Assembly: GCA_947449695.1 (NCBI GenBank)
Contig: CANFST010000001.1
Location: 1 to 64,000 of the forward strand
Source: Chitinophagales bacterium
GTDB taxonomy: Bacteria; Bacteroidota; Bacteroidia; Chitinophagales; CAIODY01
Direction: 5' to 3'
DNA length: 64,000 nt
Part shown: piece after piece, positions 15,391 to 23,429 of the stretch
Layout: each line of letters starts with the position of its first letter
Numbering within the stretch: the stretch's first letter is position 1
Translations under genes and position numbers: made by a program
Notes under the pieces: generated by a model
Seen by the model: only the letters and a program-made list of their open reading frames with translations
What the model was told of the DNA's origin: nothing
Database searches by the model: none

Positions 15391-15427
15391 AAAAAAGCCG
15401 TAAAACATTACTGCTACGGCTCTAAAA
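15391..15427 (-). terminator. terminator of the 15444-16040 barrel gene
   Basis: Stem AGCCGTA (15396-15402) with TACGGCT (15415-15421) and a 12-base loop. On the minus strand it is followed by TTTTTTATT, and it begins about 20 bases after the stop codon of the leftward gene ending at 15444. Confidence 0.75.
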
Positions 15428-15443
15428 AAATAGTCAACAATTT

Positions 15444-16040
15444 TTAAAATTTAACTGATGCGCCAACTTTCAAGTAACAAATGTCATAACCTAATTCACC
15501 AAACAATGCAACACGTTTTGTTAAATAATATCTGCCTCCAACTGCTAAACCCAATGCCAATCCACTTGCCAATGAATTAGAAGAATTATTAAGAGCAGTA
15601 TTAACATAGGGTCCTGATGCCGAACTACTATAACCATAATTTACATAGCCTAATTGCAATGCACCATATACATCATATTTATCAGCCACCAAAAAATCAG
15701 GATGCCAGGTTCCTCTTAACGCAATATAAGTTGTATGCCAAGTTTCTTTATAAGAATCTCCAAAGCCATCAGAAAAACTATATGAACTACCTTGATAGCT
15801 AATTATTCCGCCAATACCTAAAGTGCCAGGCCCTAATTTAGATACGCCATGCTCAAAACTGGCTGATAAAACAGGAGAAGAATTTGCACCACTAATATAA
15901 GAAACACTGTAACCAACCCCTAAACCTAAATTTAAAACATTAGTACCAATACCATAGATGGAGCCTGTTTGCGAAAAACTTTGCAGACTATAAAAAAGCG
16001 TTGCAATTAAAAAAGAAAACTTGAGAAGATTTTTTTTCAT
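15444..16040 (-). CDS. outer-membrane beta-barrel protein
   Basis: A 198-residue protein with a signal peptide (1-23, SLQSFSQ) and alternating Gly/aromatic strands (LGVGYSVSYISG, GIGGIISYQGSSY, GRYYLTKRVALFGELGYD). It ends in VGASVKF, where the final phenylalanine is the barrel-assembly signal. Predicted to be an eight-strand barrel in the outer membrane; cargo or role unknown. It is a likely paralogue of the next gene (both share GGRYYxTxxxxxxxELG near the end), and each has its own terminator, so they are separate transcription units. Confidence 0.8.
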   Translation of the reverse strand: MKKNLLKFSFLIATLFYSLQSFSQTGSIYGIGTNVLNLGLGVGYSVSYISGANSSPVLSASFEHGVSKLGPGTLGIGGIISYQGSSYSFSDGFGDSYKETWHTTYIALRGTWHPDFLVADKYDVYGALQLGYVNYGYSSSASGPYVNTALNNSSNSLASGLALGLAVGGRYYLTKRVALFGELGYDICYLKVGASVKF

Positions 16041-16124
16041 GAATAAAATGTTTGTTGTGATTAATTATTTCTGCAAAGATGCAATAGTAATTCAAATTGT
16101 GTATCACAGAAAAGAGTCATAAAT

Positions 16125-16166
16125 AAAAAAGCCGCAAATGAATTAACATTTGCGGCTTTTTTATTT
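16125..16166 (-). terminator. strong terminator of the 16168-16794 barrel gene
   Basis: A 16-pair perfect stem (AAAAAAGCCGCAAATG 16125-16140 with its complement 16147-16162) closes a six-base loop. The A/T ends make it active in both directions. It lies directly after the stop codon at 16168. Confidence 0.85.
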
Positions 16167-16167
16167 T

Positions 16168-16794
16168 TTAGAATTTAGCACACAACCCAATCTGGAAAGG
16201 CGATTTAGCCAATCCAATTTCGGCATACATACCAATATTTGGTGTAAAATAATATCTACCTCCTAAGGTGATTTCGAAGCCAATAGGAATTAAAGTTGGT
16301 GTAGTTTCATTAGTTGCTGAATAATTTGGATTAGTTGAAGTTGATTTAAAAGTCCATCCACCTGAACGATAGCCCATTCCTAATCCGCCATATAAATCAA
16401 TCTTTTCATTATCTGGTAAAAAATGAAAATTTACTCTTCCCAAAAAACTCATTGTTGTAAAAGAAACTGTATGCTTCTCAATATAACTTCCATCAGCAGC
16501 AGTATAATTAATATCTGCATTTGCATAAGCCCAGTTAAAACCTACGCCTACCCAGCTAGTAACACCATATTCTAATTTGAGATATGCTGGTCCAATAGAT
16601 TTTAAGGAATAGTCGGTATTAGATGAATACGAATTAAAAACGGTTGCACTTAACCAAGGCGCTCCATACCCACCTGAAACTACCACTTTACCTTCATCAA
16701 AAGAATTTTCAGATCCTTTACCACCTGCTTTTGCAGTATTTAAAAAAGTAATAGTTGTTAAAATTAAAATAACGAGTAAAGAAATTTTCTTCAT
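16168..16794 (-). CDS. outer-membrane beta-barrel protein
   Basis: A 208-residue protein with a signal peptide (1-23, NTAKAGG) followed by barrel strands (GPAYLKLEYGVTSWVGVGFNWAY, DLYGGLGMGYRSGG, IGFEITLGGRYYFTPNIGMYAEIGLA) and a C-terminal LCAKF. It resembles the neighbour at 15444 in its last two strands, suggesting an old duplication. It is probably an eight- to ten-strand outer-membrane protein of unknown function. Confidence 0.8.
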   Translation of the reverse strand: MKKISLLVILILTTITFLNTAKAGGKGSENSFDEGKVVVSGGYGAPWLSATVFNSYSSNTDYSLKSIGPAYLKLEYGVTSWVGVGFNWAYANADINYTAADGSYIEKHTVSFTTMSFLGRVNFHFLPDNEKIDLYGGLGMGYRSGGWTFKSTSTNPNYSATNETTPTLIPIGFEITLGGRYYFTPNIGMYAEIGLAKSPFQIGLCAKF

Positions 16795-16847
16795 AAAAAT
16801 AATTGATTTTAGGTTTAAAATATTGGTGCTAAGATATTTAAAGAAAC

Positions 16848-17723
16848 TTAATTCACTCCACTTACCACAGTTTCTTTGTGCACTTTTTGCACCAAACCTT
16901 GTAATACTTTTCCTGGTCCAACTTCAACATATTCCAAAATATTATTCGCAACCATATTCTGAACTGTTTGAGTCCAGCGAACAGGTGCAGTTAATTGTGC
17001 AATCAAGTTTTGTTTTATCTCTTCAACGCTTGTATGCGGCTTAGCATCAACATTTTGATAGATTGGGCAAATCGGCTGATTGAAATTTGTGTTTTCAATG
17101 GCTGCTTTTAATTCTACTCTTGCTGGCTCCATTAACGGTGAATGAAATGCACCGCCAACTGGCAAAACCAAAGCACGTTTTGCACCTGCAGCTTTCATTT
17201 TTTCACAAGCTTCATTAATGCCATTAATAGTTCCTGAAATAACTAATTGACCAGGGCAATTGTAATTGGCAGGCACTACAGTTTCAGAAATTTCACCACA
17301 GATTTTTTCAACCACATCATCGGCTAAATTCAATACAGCCGCCATTGTTGAAGGATTAATCTCACAAGCCTTTTGCATAGCATTAGCACGTGCTGCAACT
17401 AGCTTTAATCCATCTTCAAAACTTAAAGCTCCTGCGGCAACCAATGCCGAAAATTCGCCTAAGGAATGACCGGCAACTGCATCAGGTTTAAAATCACCCA
17501 TTGTTTTTGCAAGAATAACCGAATGTAGAAAAATTGCTGGTTGTGTAACATTAGTTTGTTTTAATTGCTCATCAGTTCCAGTAAACATGATATCAGTAAT
17601 TCTAAATCCTAAAATTGAATTAGCTCGTTCAAATAATTGTTTAGCGGTTTCATTGCTATCGTACAAAGCCTTACCCATGCCTATAAATTGCGAACCCTGA
17701 CCCGGAAAAATAAATGCTTTCAT
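16848..17723 (-). CDS. fabD: malonyl-CoA:ACP transacylase
   Basis: Moves malonyl from CoA to acyl carrier protein, the entry step of fatty-acid chain extension. The 291 residues show GQGSQ (8-12), the nucleophile elbow GHSLGE (S87) and H194 in GAFHSPLM, plus the VEVGPGKVL segment near the end. The length fits the family. It is a single gene here, without the usual fab cluster beside it, and is divergent from the tRNA-Leu gene. Confidence 0.95.
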   Translation of the reverse strand: MKAFIFPGQGSQFIGMGKALYDSNETAKQLFERANSILGFRITDIMFTGTDEQLKQTNVTQPAIFLHSVILAKTMGDFKPDAVAGHSLGEFSALVAAGALSFEDGLKLVAARANAMQKACEINPSTMAAVLNLADDVVEKICGEISETVVPANYNCPGQLVISGTINGINEACEKMKAAGAKRALVLPVGGAFHSPLMEPARVELKAAIENTNFNQPICPIYQNVDAKPHTSVEEIKQNLIAQLTAPVRWTQTVQNMVANNILEYVEVGPGKVLQGLVQKVHKETVVSGVN

Positions 17724-17742
17724 TTTTATTTATTATTTTTTG

Positions 17743-17774
17743 ATTGATGATTTGATGTTTGATTTCTACCTTTG
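17743..17774 (+). promoter_or_regulatory. likely promoter of tRNA-Leu and fmt
   Basis: ATTG (17743-17746), 20 bases and TACCTTTG (17767-17774) match the Bacteroidota promoter pattern, with one change in the -33 box. It points rightwards, 76 bases before the tRNA. Confidence 0.45.
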
Positions 17775-17849
17775 CGAAAGTAAAAAAATGTTTGAAGTTT
17801 TGTGCATTTACTAATCACTAAAAACTCATAACCAACAACTTTCTTTTAT

Positions 17850-17936
17850 GCCCAGGTGGCGAAATTGGCAGACGCACTACCTTGAGGTGGTAGCGCCCGA
17901 AAGGGTGTACGAGTTCAAATCTCGTCTTGGGCACCA
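17850..17936 (+). tRNA. tRNA-Leu (GAG), CCA encoded
   Basis: The acceptor stem GCCCAGG pairs with CTTGGGC (one G-U pair). The anticodon stem CTACC/GGTAG encloses TTGAGGT with anticodon GAG, which reads CUC and CUU leucine codons. A long variable arm (GCGCCCGAAAGGGTGT) marks a class II tRNA, and the T arm holds GTTCAAATC. The discriminator A is at 17933 and CCA (17934-17936) is in the DNA. Confidence 0.95.
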
Positions 17937-17939
17937 AAA

Positions 17940-17977
17940 CAATTTGCTAATTAGCAGATTAGCAAATTAGCAAATTG
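17940..17977. repeat. inverted repeat between tRNA-Leu and fmt
   Basis: CAATTTGCTAATT (17940-17952) and its exact reverse complement (17965-17977) flank 12 bases that themselves repeat AGCAGATTAGCA. The stem starts four bases after the tRNA CCA and ends six bases before the fmt start codon. It may be a processing or attenuation hairpin or a small repeat family; no T run follows. Confidence 0.55.
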
Positions 17978-17982
17978 TAATC

Positions 17983-18885
17983 ATGAAAATAGTTTTTTTC
18001 GGCACTCCAGATTTTGCAGTTCCTTCATTAAAAATTTTAGTGGATAATGGTTATGATGTAGCAGCCGTTGTAACTGTTGCTGATAAGCCATCGGGAAGAG
18101 GTTTGCAATTACATGAATCACCTGTGAAAAAATTTGCAGTGGCTAATAACATCAAAGTTTTACAGCCGATAAAATTGAAAGATGAAAATTTTATTGCTGA
18201 ATTAAAATCACTTCAGGCAGACTTGTTTATTGTAATTGCATTCAGAATGCTACCTGAAATTGTATGGACAATGCCACCCATCGGCACTTTCAACTTACAT
18301 GGAAGCTTACTCCCAAAATATCGAGGAGCTGCACCCATTAATTGGACAATTATTAATGGAGAAAAAGAAACTGGTGTGACTACTTTCTTTTTGAAACATG
18401 AAATTGACACTGGAGATATTTTAATGCAGGAGAAAATTGAAATTCAGGAAACAACAACAGCAGGCGAATTGCACGACAAAATGATGTTGATTGGAGCAAA
18501 TGTAGTTTTGAAAACTGTTCAATTAATTGAATCAAAAAATTATCAACTGCAATCGCAAACTGGTGAAATTATTCATGCACCCAAAATTTTTAAAGATGAT
18601 TGCAAAATCAACTGGAATCAGTCAGTTGAAAAAGTGAATGATTTTATTCGAGGCTTAAGCCCCTACCCTGCTGCATTTACTGACTTGAATGGGAAAGTTT
18701 TGAAAATATTTTCAGGCAAAAAAATTATTCAAACTATCGAACATGAAATTGGTTCATTTACAACTGATCACAAATCATTTCTTAAATTCACTTGTACTAA
18801 TGGTTACTTTGAAGTTGAAAATCTGCAATTAGAAGGCAAACAAAAAATGAATGTGCAAGATTTTTTAAGAGGCTGGCGCAATTAA
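17983..18885 (+). CDS. fmt: methionyl-tRNA formyltransferase
   Basis: Formylates initiator Met-tRNA with N10-formyltetrahydrofolate. In the 300 residues the catalytic domain shows FFGTPDFAVPSL at the start, N104 and H106 in NLHGSLLPKYRG with the signature SLLPKYRG, and D142 in HEIDTGDI. The C-terminal tRNA-binding domain follows (INWNQSVEKVNDFIRGLSPYPAAF). It lies 46 bases after the encoded CCA of tRNA-Leu, probably on the same transcript, and overlaps the end of the convergent glycosyltransferase gene by four bases. Confidence 0.95.
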   Translation: MKIVFFGTPDFAVPSLKILVDNGYDVAAVVTVADKPSGRGLQLHESPVKKFAVANNIKVLQPIKLKDENFIAELKSLQADLFIVIAFRMLPEIVWTMPPIGTFNLHGSLLPKYRGAAPINWTIINGEKETGVTTFFLKHEIDTGDILMQEKIEIQETTTAGELHDKMMLIGANVVLKTVQLIESKNYQLQSQTGEIIHAPKIFKDDCKINWNQSVEKVNDFIRGLSPYPAAFTDLNGKVLKIFSGKKIIQTIEHEIGSFTTDHKSFLKFTCTNGYFEVENLQLEGKQKMNVQDFLRGWRN

Positions 18886-20078
18886 ACTTTCCTTTCGGTT
18901 GATTGCCAAGCTGCACTGCGTATGCCTTTCAGGTATTTAAAGAAACCTACTAAAATAGCTACATTCATAAAATAAAAGTAAGTAAGCAAACGTAATGGCT
19001 TAATATGAATGTTGATTTGCACCAATAAAATATCGACAAAAAACAATCCCCAGAAAATAAATTTATACCAGAAAATGTACTCGTAAAATTCGTAATGCAA
19101 ATGCGAATTAGATAGTTTCCAAACTAAAATCAATCCTGCAATGGCCAAAAAAGGTGTGAACCAACGTAATATTTTATGCGAAATCAATGTAAATCCAACT
19201 GGTGAAAAAGGTTTAATCAGCCATTGTTTGAAGAAGAAAAGATTTTGAAAATTACCAGATGCAATTCGGCTTTTGCGTTTAAATTCTTCCATCATACTGC
19301 CAGGTACATCTTCAAAAGCTATCGCATTCATTTCAAAAATGCACTGTTTGTTTTGATTATGAACCTGCATGGTGATATAAAAATCTTCCATTAAAAAATT
19401 AGCAGGAATGGTTTTAAATAATTCGGCACGAATGGCATAACAAGCCCCAAAAGCGCCCATCAAAGCACCGTGAAATAAACCTTCTGCCTGTTTCATTTTA
19501 TTTTCACGACTAACATACATGGATTCTAATTCACCGACCATGTTGTCATTTTTTGTATTGACAATGTTTGCGCCAACCAACCCAATTTCCTGATTTTTAA
19601 AATGTTTTACCAATTGCAACACACAATCCTTTTGCAATAAAACATTAGCATCAGTTAAAACAAAAATAGTTTCTTGTGGTAATTGTTGTTTTGCCAATGC
19701 TGCTAAACTATTGATGACCAAACACTTTCCGCTTCGTTGTGACATATTAACCAATTGTAAAGAAGAAAACTGAGGTTGCATTTCGGTAACAATTTTTACT
19801 GTATTATCTGATGATAAATCGTTGCCAATAAAAATGTGCAGCAATTCTTTTGGATAATTTAATTGCAAAATTGACTGCAATTTTTGAGCGATTACTTTTT
19901 CTTCGTTGAAAGCTGCAATTAAAATAGCGACAGTTGGTAGTTGCTCATTTTCCTGATACAATAAATTATTTGGCAATTGTCTTTTTGCTAAAAACTGAAT
20001 CAGAATCGGGTAAATAAAATAGGTATATGTTACGCCCAAAATGCACAGCCAGAAAGCAATTTCAAGAATCAATAACAT
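18882..20078 (-). CDS. membrane glycosyltransferase, family 2
   Basis: A 398-residue protein with an N-terminal membrane helix (3-27), a cytosolic GT-A domain and three to four C-terminal helices. Motifs are PTVAILIAAFNEE, FIGNDLSSDNT, LTDANVLL (the DxD-like metal site) and GAFGACYAIRAELF, followed by an EFKRKSRIASGN segment in place of the QxxRW motif of processive enzymes. It transfers sugars for a surface polysaccharide or glycolipid; donor and acceptor are unknown. The next gene upstream is also a glycosyltransferase, separated by 62 bases, so the two may be one operon. Confidence 0.85.
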   Translation of the reverse strand: MLLILEIAFWLCILGVTYTYFIYPILIQFLAKRQLPNNLLYQENEQLPTVAILIAAFNEEKVIAQKLQSILQLNYPKELLHIFIGNDLSSDNTVKIVTEMQPQFSSLQLVNMSQRSGKCLVINSLAALAKQQLPQETIFVLTDANVLLQKDCVLQLVKHFKNQEIGLVGANIVNTKNDNMVGELESMYVSRENKMKQAEGLFHGALMGAFGACYAIRAELFKTIPANFLMEDFYITMQVHNQNKQCIFEMNAIAFEDVPGSMMEEFKRKSRIASGNFQNLFFFKQWLIKPFSPVGFTLISHKILRWFTPFLAIAGLILVWKLSNSHLHYEFYEYIFWYKFIFWGLFFVDILLVQINIHIKPLRLLTYFYFMNVAILVGFFKYLKGIRSAAWQSTERKV

Positions 20079-20140
20079 TTACAATTTTTTTTTCGAGTGC
20101 CAAATTTACGACAAAACACAAAGTAAAAAAATGAAAATAA

Positions 20141-21337
20141 TCATTGTTTGGAACTTTCAATTGTTTTCAAAAATTCTTGTGTCAATTTCATTTGGTCAAA
20201 ATTTTGCTGAATATGTTGTTGGGCATTCATCCCTAGCTCTTTTATTTTCTCGGTATTTTTCAATAATTCAATGATTGCTTGTTGCATTTCTTCTGCTGAG
20301 TCAGCAATAATAATATTTTTTCCGTTGGTATAATTTAATCCTTCAGCAGCTTGCGAAGTGGCTATAATAGCTTTACCCATTGCCATTGCTTCAATTATTT
20401 TTATTCGAACTCCTCCACCACTTAATAATGGAACAATCATCAATTGCTTATCGCTGATAAATTGTTTTGCATCATCCACTTCGCCAATCACACACAATCC
20501 ATCTTGCTTTTCATCAAAATATTTTTGAGGCATTTTTCTGCCTGCCAGGTAAAATTTGATTTGATTATTCTTTGCAAAAACATCCGGTAAAACATTTTTC
20601 AAAAACCAGTCAATCCCTTCTACATTCGGCATCCATTCCATACTTCCTAAATGAAACAGGCTGTTTTGTTCTTCAGTTTTCTTTTCTTTCAAAAAATCAT
20701 CTATAAAAATACCTGCCGGAAAAAGCAATGCGTTATTTTTTTGAGTAGAATCATTTATCAATTGCAATTCATCAGCGTTAATGGCTGCAACTACATCCAC
20801 TTTCTTCCATGTTGCTATTTCAAATTTTTCGAGTTGTGTTGTTAATATTTTAAGATAAATATCCTTTGGAAAAGAAGCGTTAGCAGCTAATTTTTTCCAG
20901 ATTTTATATTCTACATTATGAGCTCTTAATGAGATTTTTGCTTCAGAATATTTGCGTATAACATCTATATATACGCCCATGAATGCGCCTTCTAATTGGA
21001 TTAAATCAAATTGATTCTGCTGCAATAATTCAATCAGTTTCTGTTCAAATTTTTTGCTTTCAAAACGTGAAATATGGTATGATTTATTTTGAAGCAAACT
21101 CCAAAAAGCTGCAATTGGATTGAGATTAGTGTTTTTATACACTAAATGAAGCTGACAAAGTTTCTTAAAACTGGCATCTATTTTATTTGGTTCAACAAAG
21201 TGCTTTTGGGTATTAAAACTTAATAAGGTTACTTTATTTCCTGATTCGTGAAATGCTTTTGTGATATTATAAATACCAATGGCGCCGCCATCTTTAGGCG
21301 GAAAAGGCAAGCGATAACTGAGTTGCAGAATTTTCAC
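20141..21337 (-). CDS. glycosyltransferase, family 4
   Basis: A 398-residue cytosolic GT-B enzyme. The N-terminal half begins MKILQLSYRLPFPPKDGGAIG, with the glycine loop of GT4 proteins. The C-terminal half has LFHLGSMEWMPNVEGIDWFL, the nucleotide-side FYLAGRKMP, and SGGGVRIKIIEAMAMGKAIIAT, which carries the donor-binding E-x7-E signature. It retains stereochemistry and uses a nucleotide sugar. It probably builds a surface glycan together with the membrane glycosyltransferase transcribed after it; the product is not evident. Confidence 0.88.
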   Translation of the reverse strand: MKILQLSYRLPFPPKDGGAIGIYNITKAFHESGNKVTLLSFNTQKHFVEPNKIDASFKKLCQLHLVYKNTNLNPIAAFWSLLQNKSYHISRFESKKFEQKLIELLQQNQFDLIQLEGAFMGVYIDVIRKYSEAKISLRAHNVEYKIWKKLAANASFPKDIYLKILTTQLEKFEIATWKKVDVVAAINADELQLINDSTQKNNALLFPAGIFIDDFLKEKKTEEQNSLFHLGSMEWMPNVEGIDWFLKNVLPDVFAKNNQIKFYLAGRKMPQKYFDEKQDGLCVIGEVDDAKQFISDKQLMIVPLLSGGGVRIKIIEAMAMGKAIIATSQAAEGLNYTNGKNIIIADSAEEMQQAIIELLKNTEKIKELGMNAQQHIQQNFDQMKLTQEFLKTIESSKQ

Positions 21338-21429
21338 AGTGGGCGAAATTACAAATCAGAAACAGGATGTGTTATTTTATAGCTTATTTATTAATGTTCA
21401 AATCTTTGTGGAAAATTAACAAGATGATA

Positions 21430-21460
21430 TTTGTTTTTAAAATTCAAAAGTTTATGTTTG
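21430..21460 (+). promoter_or_regulatory. Bacteroidota-type promoter of the DUF2795 gene
   Basis: TTTG (21430-21433), 19 bases, then TATGTTTG (21453-21460) is a full match to the -33/-7 consensus. The ATG at 21486 is 25 bases further, giving a leader of under 20 bases. Confidence 0.65.
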
Positions 21461-21485
21461 CGGAAAATTACAAAAATCATAAACG

Positions 21486-21707
21486 ATGTATTGGACACTT
21501 GAATTGGCATCCTATTTAGAAGACGCACCTTGGCCTGCAACAAAAGACGAATTGATTGATTACGCTATTCGTTCGGGTGCACCTGTAGAGGTAATTGAAA
21601 ATTTACAAGAGTTAGAGGATGATGGCGAATTGCATGAAAGCATCGAAGACATCTGGCCTGATTATCCTACTAAAGATGACTTCCTTTTTAATGAGGACGA
21701 ATATTAA
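21486..21707 (+). CDS. DUF2795 family protein
   Basis: A 73-residue acidic cytosolic protein beginning MYWTLELASYLEDAPWPATKDELIDYAIR. It fits the DUF2795 family, small helical proteins widespread in Bacteroidota and actinobacteria whose function is unknown. The C-terminus is strongly acidic (ELEDDGELHESIEDIWPDYP). It has its own consensus promoter and a strong terminator, so it is a one-gene unit and probably well expressed. Confidence 0.85.
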   Translation: MYWTLELASYLEDAPWPATKDELIDYAIRSGAPVEVIENLQELEDDGELHESIEDIWPDYPTKDDFLFNEDEY

Positions 21708-21754
21708 AGATATTACTGGTTAGTTCATTAATTTTATCTAACAAATAGTGTCGT

Positions 21755-21791
21755 AAAAAAAGCGATTTTTAGCAGTAAAAATCGCTTTTTT
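21755..21791 (+). terminator. terminator of the DUF2795 gene
   Basis: A stem of about 15 pairs built on AAAAAAGCGATTTTT and its complement closes a six-base loop and ends in a T run, 48 bases after the stop codon. Confidence 0.85.
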
Positions 21792-22018
21792 GTTTTTCTG
21801 AATCCTTCTTATAAATTATTACAATCCTGCTTTATTTAATTGAATCTTATTAAGCTTTTATTTTAAGTTGGAATTAAAATCCGAATAATTTTCTTTTGAA
21901 TTACAATTCATTCAAGCTTACACCACTTTAAATCAAATAATATCTCCACCAAAAAAGCAGGTTTTAACTTAATGCAAGCTTGCCTAAAATCATTTTTTAT
22001 GAAAAAAATAAATTTATT

Positions 22019-22305
22019 ATAAGAAATAACTTATTTCTAATGAAAAAAATAAAAATATCATGAGAATGAACTTTGTTCTAATGAAAAATTTAAAATTATC
22101 ATGAGAACAAACTTTGTTCTGAAGAAAAATTCAGATTTATCATGAGAACGAACTTTGTTCTAATGAAAAATTCAGATTTATCATGAGAATGAACTTTGTT
22201 CTAATGAAAAATTCAGATTTATCATGAGAATGAACTTTGTTCTGATGAAAAAATAAAATTTCTAATAAGAAATGAGTTTTTTCAAATGATAAAGGCATTA
22301 AAGAC
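22019..22305 (+). repeat. 41-bp tandem array of hairpin units
   Basis: Seven units start at 22019, 22060, 22101, 22142, 22183, 22224 and 22265, exactly 41 bases apart; the inner five are nearly identical and the outer two diverged. Each unit has a hairpin core of AGAANNAA-C-TTNNTTCT form followed by an A-rich spacer. Changes in one arm are matched in the other: AGAACAAA faces TTTGTTCT, AGAAATAA faces TTATTTCT, and AGAATGAA or AGAACGAA still pair with TTTGTTCT through G-U. Because 41 is not a multiple of three, the array is not protein-coding. Confidence 0.9.
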
Positions 22306-22395
22306 AGAAGCTAATAAATTGATGTAAAAAAAATATTCAATGTAGTTTATATTCAAAAAAAATGTTCTACTTTCGAGAAATAAACAACTAATAAA

Positions 22396-22881
22396 ATGAA
22401 TAAAAACTCATTTGTAATAATTTTACTATTGGCGATAATCGTAATTTTATCGTATTTATATTTTGACTGCCACAAAAAATTAGTGGCTTGTACAGATTCC
22501 AAAAAAACTGACACCACTCATACAGGTCAATTAGCAGCAGAAGGTGGTATTTTTATTGAACCATCATCAGCTAAACCCTTGATTGATAGCTATATGAGTG
22601 AGTATAGCAATATTGACGACCCAACACAAGATCCAGACCCAATTATGCTGCACAAGGCAACCTATTTTTCGTATAAAGCAATTGATGAATTAAGGCTTCG
22701 CAACAAAAATACTTATGGGTTTGTATGTTATTCAGTTTTGCTAAATGACGGCAGTGCAAGTCACATCATTGTTGCTGACACCAGTGCTGAATCTGAAATT
22801 ACTATCCCTAATAATTTAAAAAAATTCACAGTAGTTCAAGGTCAAAAATATTGTCCGCCAGTTTGCGGCACTTTTTATTAA
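22396..22881 (+). CDS. membrane-anchored protein with CPxxCG end, paralogue 1
   Basis: A 161-residue protein of unknown function. Residues 6-24 form one membrane helix; the rest would lie outside the cytoplasm. It shares three blocks with the next gene: KATYFSYKAIDEL, YGFVCYSVLLNDGSASHIIVA and a C-terminal KYCPPVCG. Comparable small proteins with a conserved (F/Y)S--A(I/V)--L helix, a single internal cysteine and a CPxxC end occur in other Bacteroidota as far as I recall, but none has a known role. It follows the 41-bp array, 32 bases before its paralogue and in the same direction as a histidine kinase, so a sensory or redox role is conceivable. Confidence 0.75.
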   Translation: MNKNSFVIILLLAIIVILSYLYFDCHKKLVACTDSKKTDTTHTGQLAAEGGIFIEPSSAKPLIDSYMSEYSNIDDPTQDPDPIMLHKATYFSYKAIDELRLRNKNTYGFVCYSVLLNDGSASHIIVADTSAESEITIPNNLKKFTVVQGQKYCPPVCGTFY

Positions 22882-22912
22882 TTCTGAAACCATAAAACCA
22901 AATCAATACATC

Positions 22913-23389
22913 ATGAATTTTAAAAAAATCAGTATCGTAGCTTTAAGCGTATTAGCCATTGTAGTAGCTATTGAATCAATTGCCATCAACAGATTAATGG
23001 CTCGTCAACAATCACAAGATGCCACTTCAGGCGGAGGAACATTGGTTACAATTCAATCAGCAAACAGTTGGTTAGCAGCATTTCAAGCTGGCGAAAAAGT
23101 ACCTAACCAACGAAAAGCAGTTTTTTTCAGTAAAAATGCAGTAAAAGCTTTAATAGCCAGTCATCAACAAGATATTCAGGCAAATGGAATTGTATGCGCA
23201 CCTGTTCGTATGCCCGATGGTAGTTTAAATGTAGTTATTTCAGCAGCTTTCAGCAATAACTCAGCAATTCCAGCGGTTGATAATGAAATAGCGGCAGGCG
23301 GAAACAACTTTGCCAATAATGCATTAAGCATTAATGCTTTTGTTGGTGCATCTTTTTGCCCAACCAATTGCGGTTTAATCGGGCAATAG
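22913..23389 (+). CDS. membrane-anchored protein with CPxxCG end, paralogue 2
   Basis: A 158-residue protein homologous to the one before it. A membrane helix at 5-25 is followed by a Gln/Ser-rich linker. The shared blocks here read KAVFFSKNAVKAL, NGIVCAPVRMPDGSLNVVISA and SFCPTNCG. Both paralogues keep three cysteines: one before the central strand and two in the final CPxxCG. These could form a disulfide or bind a metal. It is 40 bases upstream of the TPR histidine kinase, so the three genes probably form an operon. Confidence 0.75.
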   Translation: MNFKKISIVALSVLAIVVAIESIAINRLMARQQSQDATSGGGTLVTIQSANSWLAAFQAGEKVPNQRKAVFFSKNAVKALIASHQQDIQANGIVCAPVRMPDGSLNVVISAAFSNNSAIPAVDNEIAAGGNNFANNALSINAFVGASFCPTNCGLIGQ

Positions 23390-23429
23390 TTTTATTTACT
23401 TTTGCTTTTTAAATTTTATTGAATCTGCA

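Larger units (their letters stand above)
21708..22395. other. 688-base intergenic region: terminator, plain AT-rich DNA, 41-bp array
   Basis: After the DUF2795 terminator (21755-21791) the bases up to about 21990 show nothing I can name. From 22019 to 22305 runs the 41-bp hairpin array. The last 90 bases lead to the gene at 22396 and contain TACTTTCG (22368-22375), an imperfect -7 element. Confidence 0.75.

Noticed and set aside
17850-17936. tRNA-Leu 3' end as an integration site of a genomic island
   Set aside because: No partial copy of the tRNA end and no integrase gene were seen downstream; fmt follows directly in ordinary housekeeping context.
22019-22305. CRISPR array
   Set aside because: The whole 41-bp unit repeats, spacer part included, so there are no unique spacers, and no cas genes are nearby.
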